NCBI RefSeq assembly: GCF_000956525.1
Contig: NZ_JYIW01000026.1
Coordinates: 620,001-684,000 of the forward strand
Direction: 5' to 3'
DNA: 64,000 bases
Source of the DNA: Microbacterium oxydans
Lineage (GTDB): Bacteria > Actinomycetota > Actinomycetes > Actinomycetales > Microbacteriaceae
Positions 43,336-52,851 of this stretch are shown piece by piece. Made by a program: the position numbers and the translations under genes. The notes under the pieces are model-generated. The model saw only the letters and a program-made list of their open reading frames with translations. It did not search any database and was not told the DNA's origin. The stretch's first letter is position 1; each line of letters begins with the position of its first letter.

Positions 43336-45789
43336 TTCGTCGTGTGCGGGTGCCAGCCGATGGCCGAGTTCGAGATACAGGGCGTCTGCCGCGGCTCCTC
43401 TGACCGCGGCCTCTTCCGCATCACCGCGAGCGAGCGCGATCAGGGCGAGGGCACGATCGCTGCGCGCGACCTCGGCGCGGTCCCCGGTCGCTTCCGCGGT
43501 GCCGCGCGCCTCCAGCGCGTGTCGCTCGGCTGCGCGCAGCGAGTCCTGGTCCGCGTCGACTGTCGCCGCGACCAGCAGGATCTCGGCCAGCGAGTTGGCT
43601 GCCTCAGTCGCGATCAGCGGTGAACCGGCCCGTTCAGCCGCCCTCAGTGCACCGTCCGCGGCCTCGAGTGCACGTGCGTGCCGACCTGCCCGCGCGTCGA
43701 TGCGCGCCCCGAGGAGGATCAGGTCTGCCGCCGTGCCGTACTCCGCATCGCGCTGCGCGGGATCGAGCGCATCGCCGATCCACTCCAGCGCGCGAGCGTC
43801 GTCTCCCCTGGCTTCGGCGACCAAGGCCATGGTCCGTCGCACATACGGCAGCGAGCGACCGCCGGACCCGTCGAGCAGCTCCGCCAACGCATGCTCGGCC
43901 TCCTCGAGGCGTCCGACGGCGAGCATGTGCAGGGCCCGGTTCCCGCGCACGATCGTGATGTTCAGCTCATCACCCGCAGCCACTGCGATTGCCAGCGCTT
44001 CGGCGTACTCGCGCTCGGCCTCCGGATACCGCGCGAGGATCCGCAGGGTGTCAGCATGGTTGCCCGTCGCCCGTCCCTCGACGACGCGGTCGCCGGCCGT
44101 TCTGGCGTGATCGATCGATCGCCCGTACGAGGCCAGCGCTTCGTCGAGGTGACTCATCCAGCGCTGGACATTGCCGATCTGGTTCCAGGTGCGCGCGAGC
44201 GCTGCGCCCGTCGCGATCCGACGCACGCGGTGCAGCGTCACGAGCGCCTCGTCGAACCGGCCCAGCTTCTCGGCGCACTGCGCGATGCCGAGCGCGATGT
44301 CCGGCACCAGATCCAGTCCGGCGCTGCGGGCGGCGAGGTCGTGCAGCCGCATCGACTCGTTCCACAGCGACCACCGGACGAGCGTCGGGTGCGCGGCGAT
44401 CGCGAGCTGCTCGACGATCGCGTCCAGTCCGTGTTCACGAGCGGCGCCTGCGACTGCGAGCACGGTGCTCACCTCGTGGGCAGCGTAGTCGTCGTCCACG
44501 GTGAGCACTTCGAGCACAGCGGCCCCGAGTCGTGCCACGAACGCTCGTCTGGCCGACGACGGCCGCAGCGCGCGGGATCGCTCGGCTGCGAACGCGAAGA
44601 CCGTGGCGTGCATCTGCACACGGCCGTCCTGGCGCTCGACGAGGTGCCGTGCTCGAAGCCGTTCGAGTCGCCGGACGGTCTGGGCACCGCCTGCGGCGAG
44701 CAGCGCGCGCTCGTCGAGGTCCCGGTCGATCAGAGCGAGGTCTGCCAGCAGCTCCGCCTCGTCGGCCGGCAGCGATCTCGTCGCCGCGTCGAGCACGGGA
44801 CGGATGCGTGCATCCCGTGGCTCCTGCTCGAAGCGGGAGGCGAGGTCGTCGAAGGTCCACCCTGGGTGCTCGTGCACGATGCCGGCGAGCATCGCCAGAT
44901 CCAGTGGGAGTCCGGCGGCCACCGTCACGATCCGATCGATCGCCGCATCCGCCACCTGAAGCGGCGCGGCGGTGTCGCCGGCACGCGAAGGATCCAGGAG
45001 ATGCACGAGCAGCCTGCGTGCGTCGACCGTCTCCAGCGGAGCAACCGGAACATGCACCGCCGAGATGCCGCTCCCCCGCAGCTGCGACGCCGAGGCGGAG
45101 AGATCACCGCGTGAGGTCACGACGTATCGCACACCCGGCACGATCAACGACAGGAGCCGTGCGGCAGGTCCGGCATCCTCCAGAATGACCGTCCGGTCTC
45201 GGATCTCCGCACGAAAGCGCTCCCGCAGTCGAGAGAGCTCGTATGGCAGCGAGCGGTGTCCGAGAGCACCGAGCATCCGCCGCAGGACGTCGACCGGATC
45301 GGCCACCGGACGGTCGGTGTCCGACGCGCGCAGGTCGACGGTGAGAACCGCATCCGCAGGCGCCAGCGCTGAGGCCAGCGTGCTCTTGCCGACACCGGGC
45401 AGTCCGGTGAGCAGGATGACGTCGACGGCCGGAAGACTCTGGATGAGCGCCTCGCGTCCGATCGCCGCGTCGTCCCGGTGCCGCACCGCGAGCGAGACCT
45501 CGATGTGCACGCCGGCTCGCTGGCCGTTCAGCGTCCGAGCACGATCCCGCCACTCGCTCGCGTCGTCGGGAGCAGCCCCGAGGACGGTCGCGATATCACC
45601 GATGAGTCGGTCGTCGACGCGGCGTCGTCCGGGCCTGAAGCAGTCGTAGACCGTGACCTTCGCCGGCTCCTCGCCGCCGCGCAGTCGACCGATCCGACGG
45701 GCGATCTCGGCATATGACGGAGCACCGGCCGCGGAACGCAGGATGCCGAGCGCGGCGCACAGCTCATCGAGGGTGTGCGCATCGGGCAT
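43315..45789 (-). CDS. HTH-STAND NTPase-TPR regulator
   Basis: An 824-aa signalling protein. The N-terminal HTH-like region (about 20-75) has PSYAEIARRIGRLRGG. The NTPase has Walker A GLPGVGKST (129-137), Walker B RTVILEDAG (199-207), a sensor VVTSRGDLSA, and a GLPL motif in VAAGLPLDLAML. The C-terminal half (about 430-800) is TPR-like. This is the STAND type that senses a ligand through the repeats and acts through the N-domain, here probably DNA binding. It is divergent from an uncharacterised pair across 151 bp containing tandem repeats. Confidence 0.85.
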   Translation of the reverse strand: MPDAHTLDELCAALGILRSAAGAPSYAEIARRIGRLRGGEEPAKVTVYDCFRPGRRRVDDRLIGDIATVLGAAPDDASEWRDRARTLNGQRAGVHIEVSLAVRHRDDAAIGREALIQSLPAVDVILLTGLPGVGKSTLASALAPADAVLTVDLRASDTDRPVADPVDVLRRMLGALGHRSLPYELSRLRERFRAEIRDRTVILEDAGPAARLLSLIVPGVRYVVTSRGDLSASASQLRGSGISAVHVPVAPLETVDARRLLVHLLDPSRAGDTAAPLQVADAAIDRIVTVAAGLPLDLAMLAGIVHEHPGWTFDDLASRFEQEPRDARIRPVLDAATRSLPADEAELLADLALIDRDLDERALLAAGGAQTVRRLERLRARHLVERQDGRVQMHATVFAFAAERSRALRPSSARRAFVARLGAAVLEVLTVDDDYAAHEVSTVLAVAGAAREHGLDAIVEQLAIAAHPTLVRWSLWNESMRLHDLAARSAGLDLVPDIALGIAQCAEKLGRFDEALVTLHRVRRIATGAALARTWNQIGNVQRWMSHLDEALASYGRSIDHARTAGDRVVEGRATGNHADTLRILARYPEAEREYAEALAIAVAAGDELNITIVRGNRALHMLAVGRLEEAEHALAELLDGSGGRSLPYVRRTMALVAEARGDDARALEWIGDALDPAQRDAEYGTAADLILLGARIDARAGRHARALEAADGALRAAERAGSPLIATEAANSLAEILLVAATVDADQDSLRAAERHALEARGTAEATGDRAEVARSDRALALIALARGDAEEAAVRGAAADALYLELGHRLAPAHDEAAVTSP

Positions 45790-45833
45790 GAGTCGAGCCT
45801 ATGACAGTCGAATTGCCGCCAGGACATCGGGGC

Positions 45834-45853
45834 GTTCGGACTCGTTCGGACTC
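45834..45853. repeat. Tandem 10-bp repeat GTTCGGACTC x2
   Basis: Two exact copies at 45834-45843 and 45844-45853, in the divergent region of the STAND regulator and the gene at 45941. The one-helical-turn period suits a protein-binding site. Confidence 0.55.
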
Positions 45854-45940
45854 GCGCGGCGCTGGCAGTCCGGCTCCTAGGCTCGGGCTCGCTGTGGGCG
45901 ATGCGCGCCCGCTCGAACGAACCCGGACGAAAGAGATTCG

Positions 45941-46435
45941 ATGACCACCCGTGCTGAGATCACCGCCAAACTCGACGACTTCGCCTTCCAGAAGGTGAAC
46001 TTCGGTGGATTCCTGATGAACAAGCGGGCGAAGAACTCGCACGCGCTCTGGACGCGGAACAGCGACAAGGGCGTGACCGAGCTCAGCATCCTCGCAACCC
46101 GTGACTACGGCGACAACAACATCTACGACGTGGCTGCGTTCACGCTCGAGGGTTCGGTGCCGGCCGAGGTGCTCGCGGAACTGGCGCCGCAGGCCGAGGC
46201 TCTCGCGGATCGCATCAACCTCCGCGAGCACGGCTACGTCTATTCCTGCCTCGAGCCATGGGACGGCGGCGGCAGCATCTGGATCTCGAAGAAGCCGGAG
46301 TTCCGCGCCCTCAGCCGCCTCGACCAGGGCATCTACGTCATTCCGATCCAGCGTCTGTCCGGCGACCAGCCGCGATGGCTGTCGTGGGTTCGCGAGAGCG
46401 GGCAGCTCAACATCGCCATCGTCTACAAGCCCTGA
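45941..46435 (+). CDS. Uncharacterised 164-aa protein
   Basis: A soluble mixed alpha/beta protein starting MTTRAEITAKLDDFAFQKV, with GGGSIWISKKPEF and a late WLSWVRESGQLNIAIVYKP. No signal peptide, one Cys. I do not recognise the family. It lies 3 bp before the next gene and is divergent from the STAND regulator, its most likely controller. Confidence 0.75.
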   Translation: MTTRAEITAKLDDFAFQKVNFGGFLMNKRAKNSHALWTRNSDKGVTELSILATRDYGDNNIYDVAAFTLEGSVPAEVLAELAPQAEALADRINLREHGYVYSCLEPWDGGGSIWISKKPEFRALSRLDQGIYVIPIQRLSGDQPRWLSWVRESGQLNIAIVYKP

Positions 46436-46438
46436 CGG

Positions 46439-47443
46439 ATGCCGCCACTCTCGCCGTTCAGCGTCGTCGCCCGCGTGCCCTCGGGCCGCGGCGGCGCACT
46501 GATCGCAGCGCTGTCGCTGGCGTATGCGGTCGTGGTCGCCCCGGTCGCGTTCTATCTCCTCCCGGTCGGATTCGAGCTCACCGGCGCTGCTCTGATCGCC
46601 GGGCAGCTCGGCGTGATCGGGGCGGGCGCGGTCCTGGTGCTGTTCTCCGCCGCGCGGATCCTTCGGGATGCGCGACGGAGAGCACGCCTGGTCGAGCTTG
46701 CGCACGCCGCAGGATGGGACTACCGACAGGATGTGAGCGACTGGATCTGGGGAGGTTCCGTCGACGAGCAGATCGAGCGCACCGGCCGCTCGTCCCGCGA
46801 CCACATCGACGCCCGCGGCAGCGACCTCCCGTTCGACTCGGCTGAGCGCACCGTCGTCGTGGGCGACCGCGAGGGGGCCACCGTCCACACGATCAGGGCC
46901 GTGCGCATCCCGCTCTCCGCCGAGGCGCCGCGCATCACGCTCCGGTCGCGGCGAGGCGGCGGCGCCCTCAGCCTCCTGCCGAGGCGTCCGAGCGGGCGCA
47001 GCGAGCTGCGACTCGAGGGGAACTTCAGCGACGTGTTCGAGGTGTCGGTGCCGGCCGGCTACGAGACCGACGCCCTGTATCTGCTCACGCCCGATCTGAT
47101 GGTGATCCTGCTCGACGCGAGCGCCGATCTCGACCTGGAGATCGTGGACAGCACGTTGCACGTGTATTTTCCGGCGATCGATCTCACCGACCCAGCGGTC
47201 CTCGCGCGCGTGCTCGGCGCGATCGCCGCGCTGCACGAGCGGTTCGGACGCCGGACGCTGCTGTACCGCGACGAGAGGGCGCCTGCACTCGATCCGGCCG
47301 TCTCCCGCAGGAACGGCGACACGCTCGCCGCAGCGGCCCGCACACTCGACACGCGTCTGCGCATCGGCCCGATCGTGCTGGCGGTGCTCACGCCACTCAT
47401 CCCGATGCTCATCGCGTTCGCTTGGCTGCACCTCGCCGGGTGA
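46439..47443 (+). CDS. Uncharacterised membrane protein, 334 aa
   Basis: Two N-terminal membrane helices (about 20-42 and 50-72), a basic RDARRRARLVELA linker, a long soluble domain with GWDYRQDVSDWIWGG (resembling DUF3137-like membrane proteins only loosely) and EVSVPAGYETDALYLLTPDLMVILL, and a C-terminal helix. Function unknown. It is co-directional with the previous gene (3 bp apart) and overlaps the convergent topoisomerase gene by 35 bp. Confidence 0.72.
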   Translation: MPPLSPFSVVARVPSGRGGALIAALSLAYAVVVAPVAFYLLPVGFELTGAALIAGQLGVIGAGAVLVLFSAARILRDARRRARLVELAHAAGWDYRQDVSDWIWGGSVDEQIERTGRSSRDHIDARGSDLPFDSAERTVVVGDREGATVHTIRAVRIPLSAEAPRITLRSRRGGGALSLLPRRPSGRSELRLEGNFSDVFEVSVPAGYETDALYLLTPDLMVILLDASADLDLEIVDSTLHVYFPAIDLTDPAVLARVLGAIAALHERFGRRTLLYRDERAPALDPAVSRRNGDTLAAAARTLDTRLRIGPIVLAVLTPLIPMLIAFAWLHLAG

Positions 47444-48422
47444 CCCTGCGTCCGGTCTTCTCGCTGATCAGCAGGCGTCGGACGGCGGTCTCCGGTGCCA
47501 CGGTGAGATCGAGCGTCTTGCCGCGCGAGTACAGGCTGAAGACACGCGGATCGATGTAGCTGCCGCGTGCGACGGCCGTCGTATTGCCCAACGCGGTCGC
47601 CGTGGCCTGCACCGCGAGCCGCTCGGCACGCTGCCGGTCGGCTCTGGTGTCGAGCGGACCGATCCGAGCGAGGGCGTCGGCGGCCAGGATCGTGCCGTGC
47701 AGCGTGCGGAAGTCCTTGGCCGAGAACACGCCGCCGGTGACATCGCGGAGATAGGCGTTCACCTCGGTCGGCGTGATCCGCATCCGTCGCCGCCCCTTGC
47801 GGTAGGCGAGCAGCAGTGACCCGGCCGACCCGCGCGAGAGTTCGGTGAGCACCTCGGCGAGCGGTGCGTCGGAGATCTCGATCGCCGCCGTCTGGCCGCT
47901 CTTCGCCGGGAACGACAGGGCGACGGTGTCGCCGTCGATCTTCACGTCACGTCGGCGCAGGGTGGTCAGCCCACGACTGCCGTGCTTCACGAGGTAGCGC
48001 TCCGACCCCACTCGCAGCGCCGCGTCGTCGAGGAGCCGGAACGCGGTCGCCAGCACTCGCTCCTTCGTCAGTTCATCGCCGCTCAGCGCGCGGGTGACGC
48101 GAGCACGGGCACGGGGCAGCCGCTCCGCGAGGTCCAGCGCACGACGGAACTTGCTGCGGTCCCGTCCGACGCGCCACAGCGGGTGATAGAGGTACTGACG
48201 TCGCCCGGCTTCGTCGGTGCCCACAGCCTGGATGTGCGCGAGCGGATCAGCAGCGATCCAGACATTCGTCCAGGCGGGCGGGATCACGAGATCGTGAATG
48301 CGCTCGCGATCAGCCTCGCCGGCGGAATCCCCGTTCTGGTCGAGGTAGCGGAAGCCCGAGCCGGACTTGCGCCGGTGGAACCCGAGGTCCTCCCCCGGGA
48401 CGACACGGACGAGCGCACTCAC
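47409..48422 (-). CDS. DNA topoisomerase IB
   Basis: A 337-aa bacterial type IB topoisomerase (poxvirus-like) that relaxes supercoils. Catalytic residues: Arg in FRTLHGTIL and the nucleophilic Tyr in ARGSYIDPRVF; the N-terminal RYLDQNGDSAGEADRERIHDLVIPPAWTNVWIAADP is typical. C-terminal tail basic. Confidence 0.93.
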   Translation of the reverse strand: MSALVRVVPGEDLGFHRRKSGSGFRYLDQNGDSAGEADRERIHDLVIPPAWTNVWIAADPLAHIQAVGTDEAGRRQYLYHPLWRVGRDRSKFRRALDLAERLPRARARVTRALSGDELTKERVLATAFRLLDDAALRVGSERYLVKHGSRGLTTLRRRDVKIDGDTVALSFPAKSGQTAAIEISDAPLAEVLTELSRGSAGSLLLAYRKGRRRMRITPTEVNAYLRDVTGGVFSAKDFRTLHGTILAADALARIGPLDTRADRQRAERLAVQATATALGNTTAVARGSYIDPRVFSLYSRGKTLDLTVAPETAVRRLLISEKTGRRVTRRGAAKRTR

Positions 48423-48535
48423 GCGGCGCCCAGCGAGGTCAGCGGTCGGGCGGGAGCGGCGAATGGGTGCATGCCCTCAGGATGCCGCCGGAATACCGGT
48501 CAGGAGAAGGGGCTGGCCCCCGTCACGCCGTCCTG

Positions 48536-49048
48536 CTAGGTCGCCGCGCCCTCAGACGATGCCGCGGCGGCGGGATCGCGGAACGCCGCCCGCATGTGAT
48601 CGCTCGTGAGGAAATCGGCGATGCCGATCATGATGAGGCTGAAGATGATCTGCTCCGTGACCATCCAGACCGGGTAGAGGTTGGGAATCGCCGCGATCAC
48701 GAGCGTGATCACCGGGAAGATCTGCGAGAACAGCCGAAGACGCAGGTACGCCCAGCGCCAGCCTTTCGCCGCACGCCAGGCGAAGTAGAACAGCGTGGCG
48801 GTCATCGCCAGGACGATCACGGTGCGCATCCACACCGCGAGCGACACCGGCTCACCGTTCACGGCGAGCAGCAGCGCGATGACGACCGCACCGAGACCGA
48901 GCACCAGCTCGACGAGGAGCAACCAGAAGATCCAGGTGAATGCCCGCCGCGTGCGCGGATGCGTGCGATCGCTCGCACTGATCGAGACGCCCGCCTGGCG
49001 TCCAGCGGCGATGCGATCGAGACGGAGCAGCAGCGATTCCAAGGCCAT
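48536..49048 (-). CDS. Four-helix membrane protein of unknown function
   Basis: A 170-aa protein with four hydrophobic helices (about 37-62, 70-90, 105-125, 130-147), an arginine-rich middle loop WRAAKGWRWAYLRLRLF and a C-terminal soluble tail. I do not recognise the family. It precedes the topoisomerase gene on the same strand by 113 bp, a stretch containing a GGGGCTGGCCCCC hairpin-like word but no gene. Confidence 0.7.
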   Translation of the reverse strand: MALESLLLRLDRIAAGRQAGVSISASDRTHPRTRRAFTWIFWLLLVELVLGLGAVVIALLLAVNGEPVSLAVWMRTVIVLAMTATLFYFAWRAAKGWRWAYLRLRLFSQIFPVITLVIAAIPNLYPVWMVTEQIIFSLIMIGIADFLTSDHMRAAFRDPAAAASSEGAAT

Positions 49049-49103
49049 GCTCGGAGCCTATGCCGAGAACTCCTCCCGAGACGAGAACGCAGCCGGATAC
49101 GAC

Positions 49104-49129
49104 AAAACCCCCGCTGATGCGGGGGTTTT
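49104..49129 (-). terminator. Terminator after tRNA-Gln
   Basis: AAAACCCCCGC (49104-49114) pairs with GCGGGGGTTTT (49119-49129); in minus orientation it ends in a T-run, a classic intrinsic terminator. Confidence 0.85.
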
Positions 49130-49136
49130 CATCGTG

Positions 49137-49208
49137 CTGGGGTACCTGGACTCGAACCAAGAATAACGGAACCAGAAACCGTCGTGTTGCCAATTACACC
49201 ATACCCCA
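49137..49208 (-). tRNA. tRNA-Gln (CTG)
   Basis: A 72-nt cloverleaf: acceptor TGGGGTA/TACCCCA, anticodon loop TTCTGGT (anticodon CTG), T-arm CTTGG/CCAGG with TTCGAGT loop, discriminator G. The last anticodon-stem pair 31-39 is T-T. CCA not encoded. A terminator follows at 49104-49129. Confidence 0.95.
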
Positions 49209-49306
49209 AGGGGCGAAAATCGCTTCCCGCACCGAGAGTCAAGCTTACCCGAGCGGCGACCGAACACCAAAACCGGCCGCGTCCGTCGCCGCTCGGGCGC
49301 GTCGCG

Positions 49307-50812
49307 TCAGCTCGAGAGCGTCGCGGACAGTCCGCGCAACCGGCGCAGCGACTCATCCTTGCCGAGCAGTTCCATGGACTCGAACAGCGGCGGCGAGATA
49401 CGACGACCCGTGATGGCGACGCGAGGCGGCCCGTAGGCGACGCGCGGCTTGAGCTCGAGGTTCTCCACGAGCGCGATCGCCAGCGCCTCCTGGATCTTCT
49501 CCGGCACGAACTCCTCGAGCGGCTCGAGGGCGACGACGCAGGCGTCGAGCACCTCTGCAGCGTTCGCCGGCAGCCCCTTCAGTGCATCGGCGTCGTACGA
49601 CACCTCGTCCGTGAAGAGGAAACCGACCATGCCTGGCACCTCACCGAGCAGCTGCACGCGCTCCTGCACGAGCGGCGCGACCCGGAACGCCATGACGAGC
49701 TGCTCGTGGGTGGGCTCGTCGAACAGGCCGGCTGCCGCCAGGTACGGCACCGTGCGCTCCGCGAAATCCTTCTCCGCGAGCATCCGGATGTGGTCGCCGT
49801 TGATCGACTCGGCCTTCTTCTGATCGAAGCGCGCCGGGTTCGGGTTGACGTTCACGATGTCGAACGCGGCGGTGAACTCGTCGAGCGAGAAGATGTCGCG
49901 GTCGGGTCCGATGGACCAGCCGAGCAGCGCCAGGTAGTTCAGGAGCCCCTCGTGGATGAATCCGCGGTCGCGATGCAGGAACAGGTCTGCCTGCGGGTCG
50001 CGCTTCGACAGCTTCTTGTTGCCGGTCTCGCCGAGCACGAGCGGCATGTGCGCGAAGCGCGGCACGAAAGTGGTGACCTCCGCATCGATCAGCGCGGCGT
50101 ACAGCGCGAGCTGGCGGGCGGTCGACGGCATCAGGTCCTCGCCGCGCAGCACGTGGGTGATGCCCATCAGCGCATCGTCGACCGGGTTCACGAACGTGTA
50201 CAGCGGCACGCCGTTGGGGCGGACGACCACGAAGTCGGGGAAGGATCCAGCCGGGAACGTCACCTCGCCGCGGATGAGGTCGACGTAGGTCAGATCCTCG
50301 TCCGGCACCCGAAGACGCAGCGCCGGCTGACGACCGTCTGCGCGGAACGCATCCTTCTGCGCATCCGTCAGATCGCGGTCGAAGTTGTCGTAGCCGAGCT
50401 GCTTCGCGCGGCCGTTCGCCTCGTTGCGCGCGTCGATCTCGTCCGCGTTCGAGAAGCTCTCGTACAGCGCGCCAGCCGCGAGGAGCTTGTCGATCACGCC
50501 GCGGTAGATGTCGTGACGCTCGGACTGGCGGTACGGCGCGTGCGGACCGCCGACCTCCACGCCCTCGTCCCAGTCGATCTTGAGCCAGGTGAGCGCGTCG
50601 ACGAGCTGTCGGAAGCTCTCCTCGCTGTCACGGGCGGCATCGGTGTCTTCGATGCGGAAGACCATCTTGCCGCCGTTGTGGCGGGCATAGGCCCAGTTGT
50701 AGAGCGCGGTGCGCACCATGCCGACGTGCGGCAGGCCCGTCGGCGATGGGCAGAAGCGGACGCGGACGTCGGCACCACTTGCGGTCGTGGTGAGGGGGTG
50801 AGGAGTAGCCAT
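49307..50812 (-). CDS. gltX: Glutamyl-tRNA synthetase
   Basis: A 501-aa class I synthetase. The HIGH motif is HVGM in [21 protein letters not shown], the KMSKS motif is KLSKR in [11 protein letters not shown]; the C-terminal anticodon domain is complete. It is the last gene of a minus-strand series (FAH, MFS, methyltransferase) with 12 bp to the previous one. The tRNA-Gln gene lies just downstream. Confidence 0.97.
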   Translation of the reverse strand: MATPHPLTTTASGADVRVRFCPSPTGLPHVGMVRTALYNWAYARHNGGKMVFRIEDTDAARDSEESFRQLVDALTWLKIDWDEGVEVGGPHAPYRQSERHDIYRGVIDKLLAAGALYESFSNADEIDARNEANGRAKQLGYDNFDRDLTDAQKDAFRADGRQPALRLRVPDEDLTYVDLIRGEVTFPAGSFPDFVVVRPNGVPLYTFVNPVDDALMGITHVLRGEDLMPSTARQLALYAALIDAEVTTFVPRFAHMPLVLGETGNKKLSKRDPQADLFLHRDRGFIHEGLLNYLALLGWSIGPDRDIFSLDEFTAAFDIVNVNPNPARFDQKKAESINGDHIRMLAEKDFAERTVPYLAAAGLFDEPTHEQLVMAFRVAPLVQERVQLLGEVPGMVGFLFTDEVSYDADALKGLPANAAEVLDACVVALEPLEEFVPEKIQEALAIALVENLELKPRVAYGPPRVAITGRRISPPLFESMELLGKDESLRRLRGLSATLSS

Positions 50813-50824
50813 AGCCCTTCGATT

Positions 50825-51595
50825 CTAGGCCGCGCTGCCCAAGGCCACCGCCGCGGTGTGGCGGAGCGGGATGGCTCCGTCCTGCGCGCGTTCGCCGCAG
50901 AGCGCATCGAATCCCCGACGGAACCGCCGACGCTCGTCATCGCCGAGGCCCCGGTAGAACAGACCAGCCGATGCCACTCCCCCTTCAGCCGATCGCCACA
51001 GCGCCTCGGGAGCCGCGCGCCACGTCCAGGACTCCTCGACTGCGGCCACCGTCTGCCAACCTGCTTCGGCGAGCATGCCGGCGAAGCCGAACGCCGTGCG
51101 TTCGAACTCCTTGTCGGGCTGAAGCAGCTCGCCGGTCGCCGGCACGAGGTGAGCGCGTTCGCACACCTCGCGCCAGAACCATGACGGCGAGTCGATCCAG
51201 ATCGTCGCCGCCAGTGGCGCTGACGGCACCGCCACCCGCGCCATGCCTCGCGCCGCGAGCCGGGGGTCCGCCACGTGGTTCAGGACGAAGTTCGCCGTCA
51301 CCGCATCGAAGGAGCCGTCTGCGAACGGCAGATCGGGCAGGCCGCCGCGGACGAAGCGGACGTCGGGATGCTCCCGCTCTGCGACCGCTCGCATCGAGTC
51401 CTCCGGCTCGCACCCGATCACGTCCCAGCCGAGGTCGGCGAATCGTGCTGCGAGGTCTCCGGTCCCAGAGCCGACGTCGAGCATCCGGCGCCCGGCTGCG
51501 TCACCGAGCAGCTGGATCAGCGTGTCACCGGTCCCCGCGCACAGGACGGCGTACGAGGCCGCGTACGCCGCTCCGACCCCATCCCAGGACTTCAC
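50825..51595 (-). CDS. Class I SAM-dependent methyltransferase
   Basis: A 256-aa Rossmann-fold methyltransferase. Motif I is MLDVGSGTGDLAARF, then the acidic ribose residue GCEPEDSM, and motif post-I DLPFADGSFDAVTANFVLNHVADP. The substrate is unknown. GTG 51595 overlaps the MFS stop (GTGA). Confidence 0.88.
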   Translation of the reverse strand: MKSWDGVGAAYAASYAVLCAGTGDTLIQLLGDAAGRRMLDVGSGTGDLAARFADLGWDVIGCEPEDSMRAVAEREHPDVRFVRGGLPDLPFADGSFDAVTANFVLNHVADPRLAARGMARVAVPSAPLAATIWIDSPSWFWREVCERAHLVPATGELLQPDKEFERTAFGFAGMLAEAGWQTVAAVEESWTWRAAPEALWRSAEGGVASAGLFYRGLGDDERRRFRRGFDALCGERAQDGAIPLRHTAAVALGSAA

Positions 51596-52851
51596 CGTGC
51601 GCTCATCCGTCCGAGCGGAGCAAGCGCCACGATCACGAGCACGAGGGCGAACGCGGCGATCCCGAGCCCCGCGTACTGGAAGTTCGACAGGATCACGCCC
51701 GCGAGCACCGCGCCGGCCGCCGCGCTCAGGCTCATCAGTGAATCGCTGCGCCCCTGCCTGCGCGTGCGGAGCTCGGGAGCGGATGCCTCAGTGAGCAGCG
51801 CGGCTCCGGCCACCGTCGCGGCGCTCCAGCCGAGACCGAGCAGGATCAACGCGGTCATCACACCCCATGCCTGGTCGTTCGTGAAGATCGCGAAGCCGAG
51901 CGACGCTGCCAAGAGCGCCTGTCCGAGCAGCACCACCCGCAGTCGTCCCCAACGGTCGGCGAGCACCCCGAACACCGGCGAGAGCGCGTACATCCCCGCC
52001 ACATGCAGCGCGATCGTGATGCCGACGAGCTGCGACACGTCCGCGGGTGTCGCCTCCATGCCGTGAGCGCCGTGCGCCATGTGCGAGAGGTGCACCGGAG
52101 TCATCGCCATGACCGATGCCATCACCACGTGCGAACCGGCGACCGCGAACATCGCGTATCTCGCCACCCTGGGGCGATCGACGAATGGCACCGCGGTGGT
52201 CGCTGCGGCCGCAGATGCGAGCCGTTGAGCCGCCAGCAGCGGATCGGGGCGCAGCGCCACGAGATACAGCACGAGAGCCGCGGCCTGTGCGGCGAACGAG
52301 AACGCGTAGGAACCGGTCTGCGGCGGCATCCCGATCGCGTGCCCGACCACCTCTCCCGGGCCGAGCAGCAGCGGGCCGGCGACGCCGCCGACCGTGGTCG
52401 CCCAGACCACGATCGAGAGATCGCGGCCCCGATGGACCGGCGCAGCGAGGTCTGTCGCTGCGAATCTCGACTGGAGGTTGCCGGCGTTGCCCGCGCCGAT
52501 CATGAGGATTCCGATGAGCAGCAGCGGGAACAGCCGAAGCGATGCGGCGAGGATCACGACGGAGATGCCCAGCAGCGCGAACAGGTTGCCGAGCGTCAGC
52601 GCGCGTCGACGTCCGAGCCGGGCGGCGAGCCGAGCCAGCGGGATCGCGCACAGCGCGGCACCGAGCGTGACGGATGCGGTGGCGAGACCGGAGAGCGCGT
52701 CGCTGCCGGAGATGTCGGCGGCCAGGAGCGCGCCGAGCGAGACCGTCGCGCCGAACGCCGTGCCGCCGAGCACCTGCCCGATCGAGAGGACCAGCACCGT
52801 CCTGCGCTGGACGGCCGCCTGTTCGGCTGCCGTCAGCGCGACGGTCGTCAT
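51592..52851 (-). CDS. MFS transporter
   Basis: A 419-aa protein with 12 predicted helices and the MFS loop LARLAARLGRRRALTLGNL. A His-rich segment HLSHMAHGAHGMEATP in the central loop is unusual and could bind a metal. ATG 52851 is preferred; the upstream frame overlaps the FAH gene and is Arg/His-rich. It is coupled by ATGA to the FAH gene before it and by GTGA to the methyltransferase after it. Substrate unknown. Confidence 0.88.
   Translation of the reverse strand: MTTVALTAAEQAAVQRRTVLVLSIGQVLGGTAFGATVSLGALLAADISGSDALSGLATASVTLGAALCAIPLARLAARLGRRRALTLGNLFALLGISVVILAASLRLFPLLLIGILMIGAGNAGNLQSRFAATDLAAPVHRGRDLSIVVWATTVGGVAGPLLLGPGEVVGHAIGMPPQTGSYAFSFAAQAAALVLYLVALRPDPLLAAQRLASAAAATTAVPFVDRPRVARYAMFAVAGSHVVMASVMAMTPVHLSHMAHGAHGMEATPADVSQLVGITIALHVAGMYALSPVFGVLADRWGRLRVVLLGQALLAASLGFAIFTNDQAWGVMTALILLGLGWSAATVAGAALLTEASAPELRTRRQGRSDSLMSLSAAAGAVLAGVILSNFQYAGLGIAAFALVLVIVALAPLGRMSAR

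Noticed and set aside
43315..45789. STAND protein as an antiphage (Avs-like) defence gene
   Set aside because: The N-terminus looks like DNA binding, not a nuclease or protease effector, and no defence genes are near.
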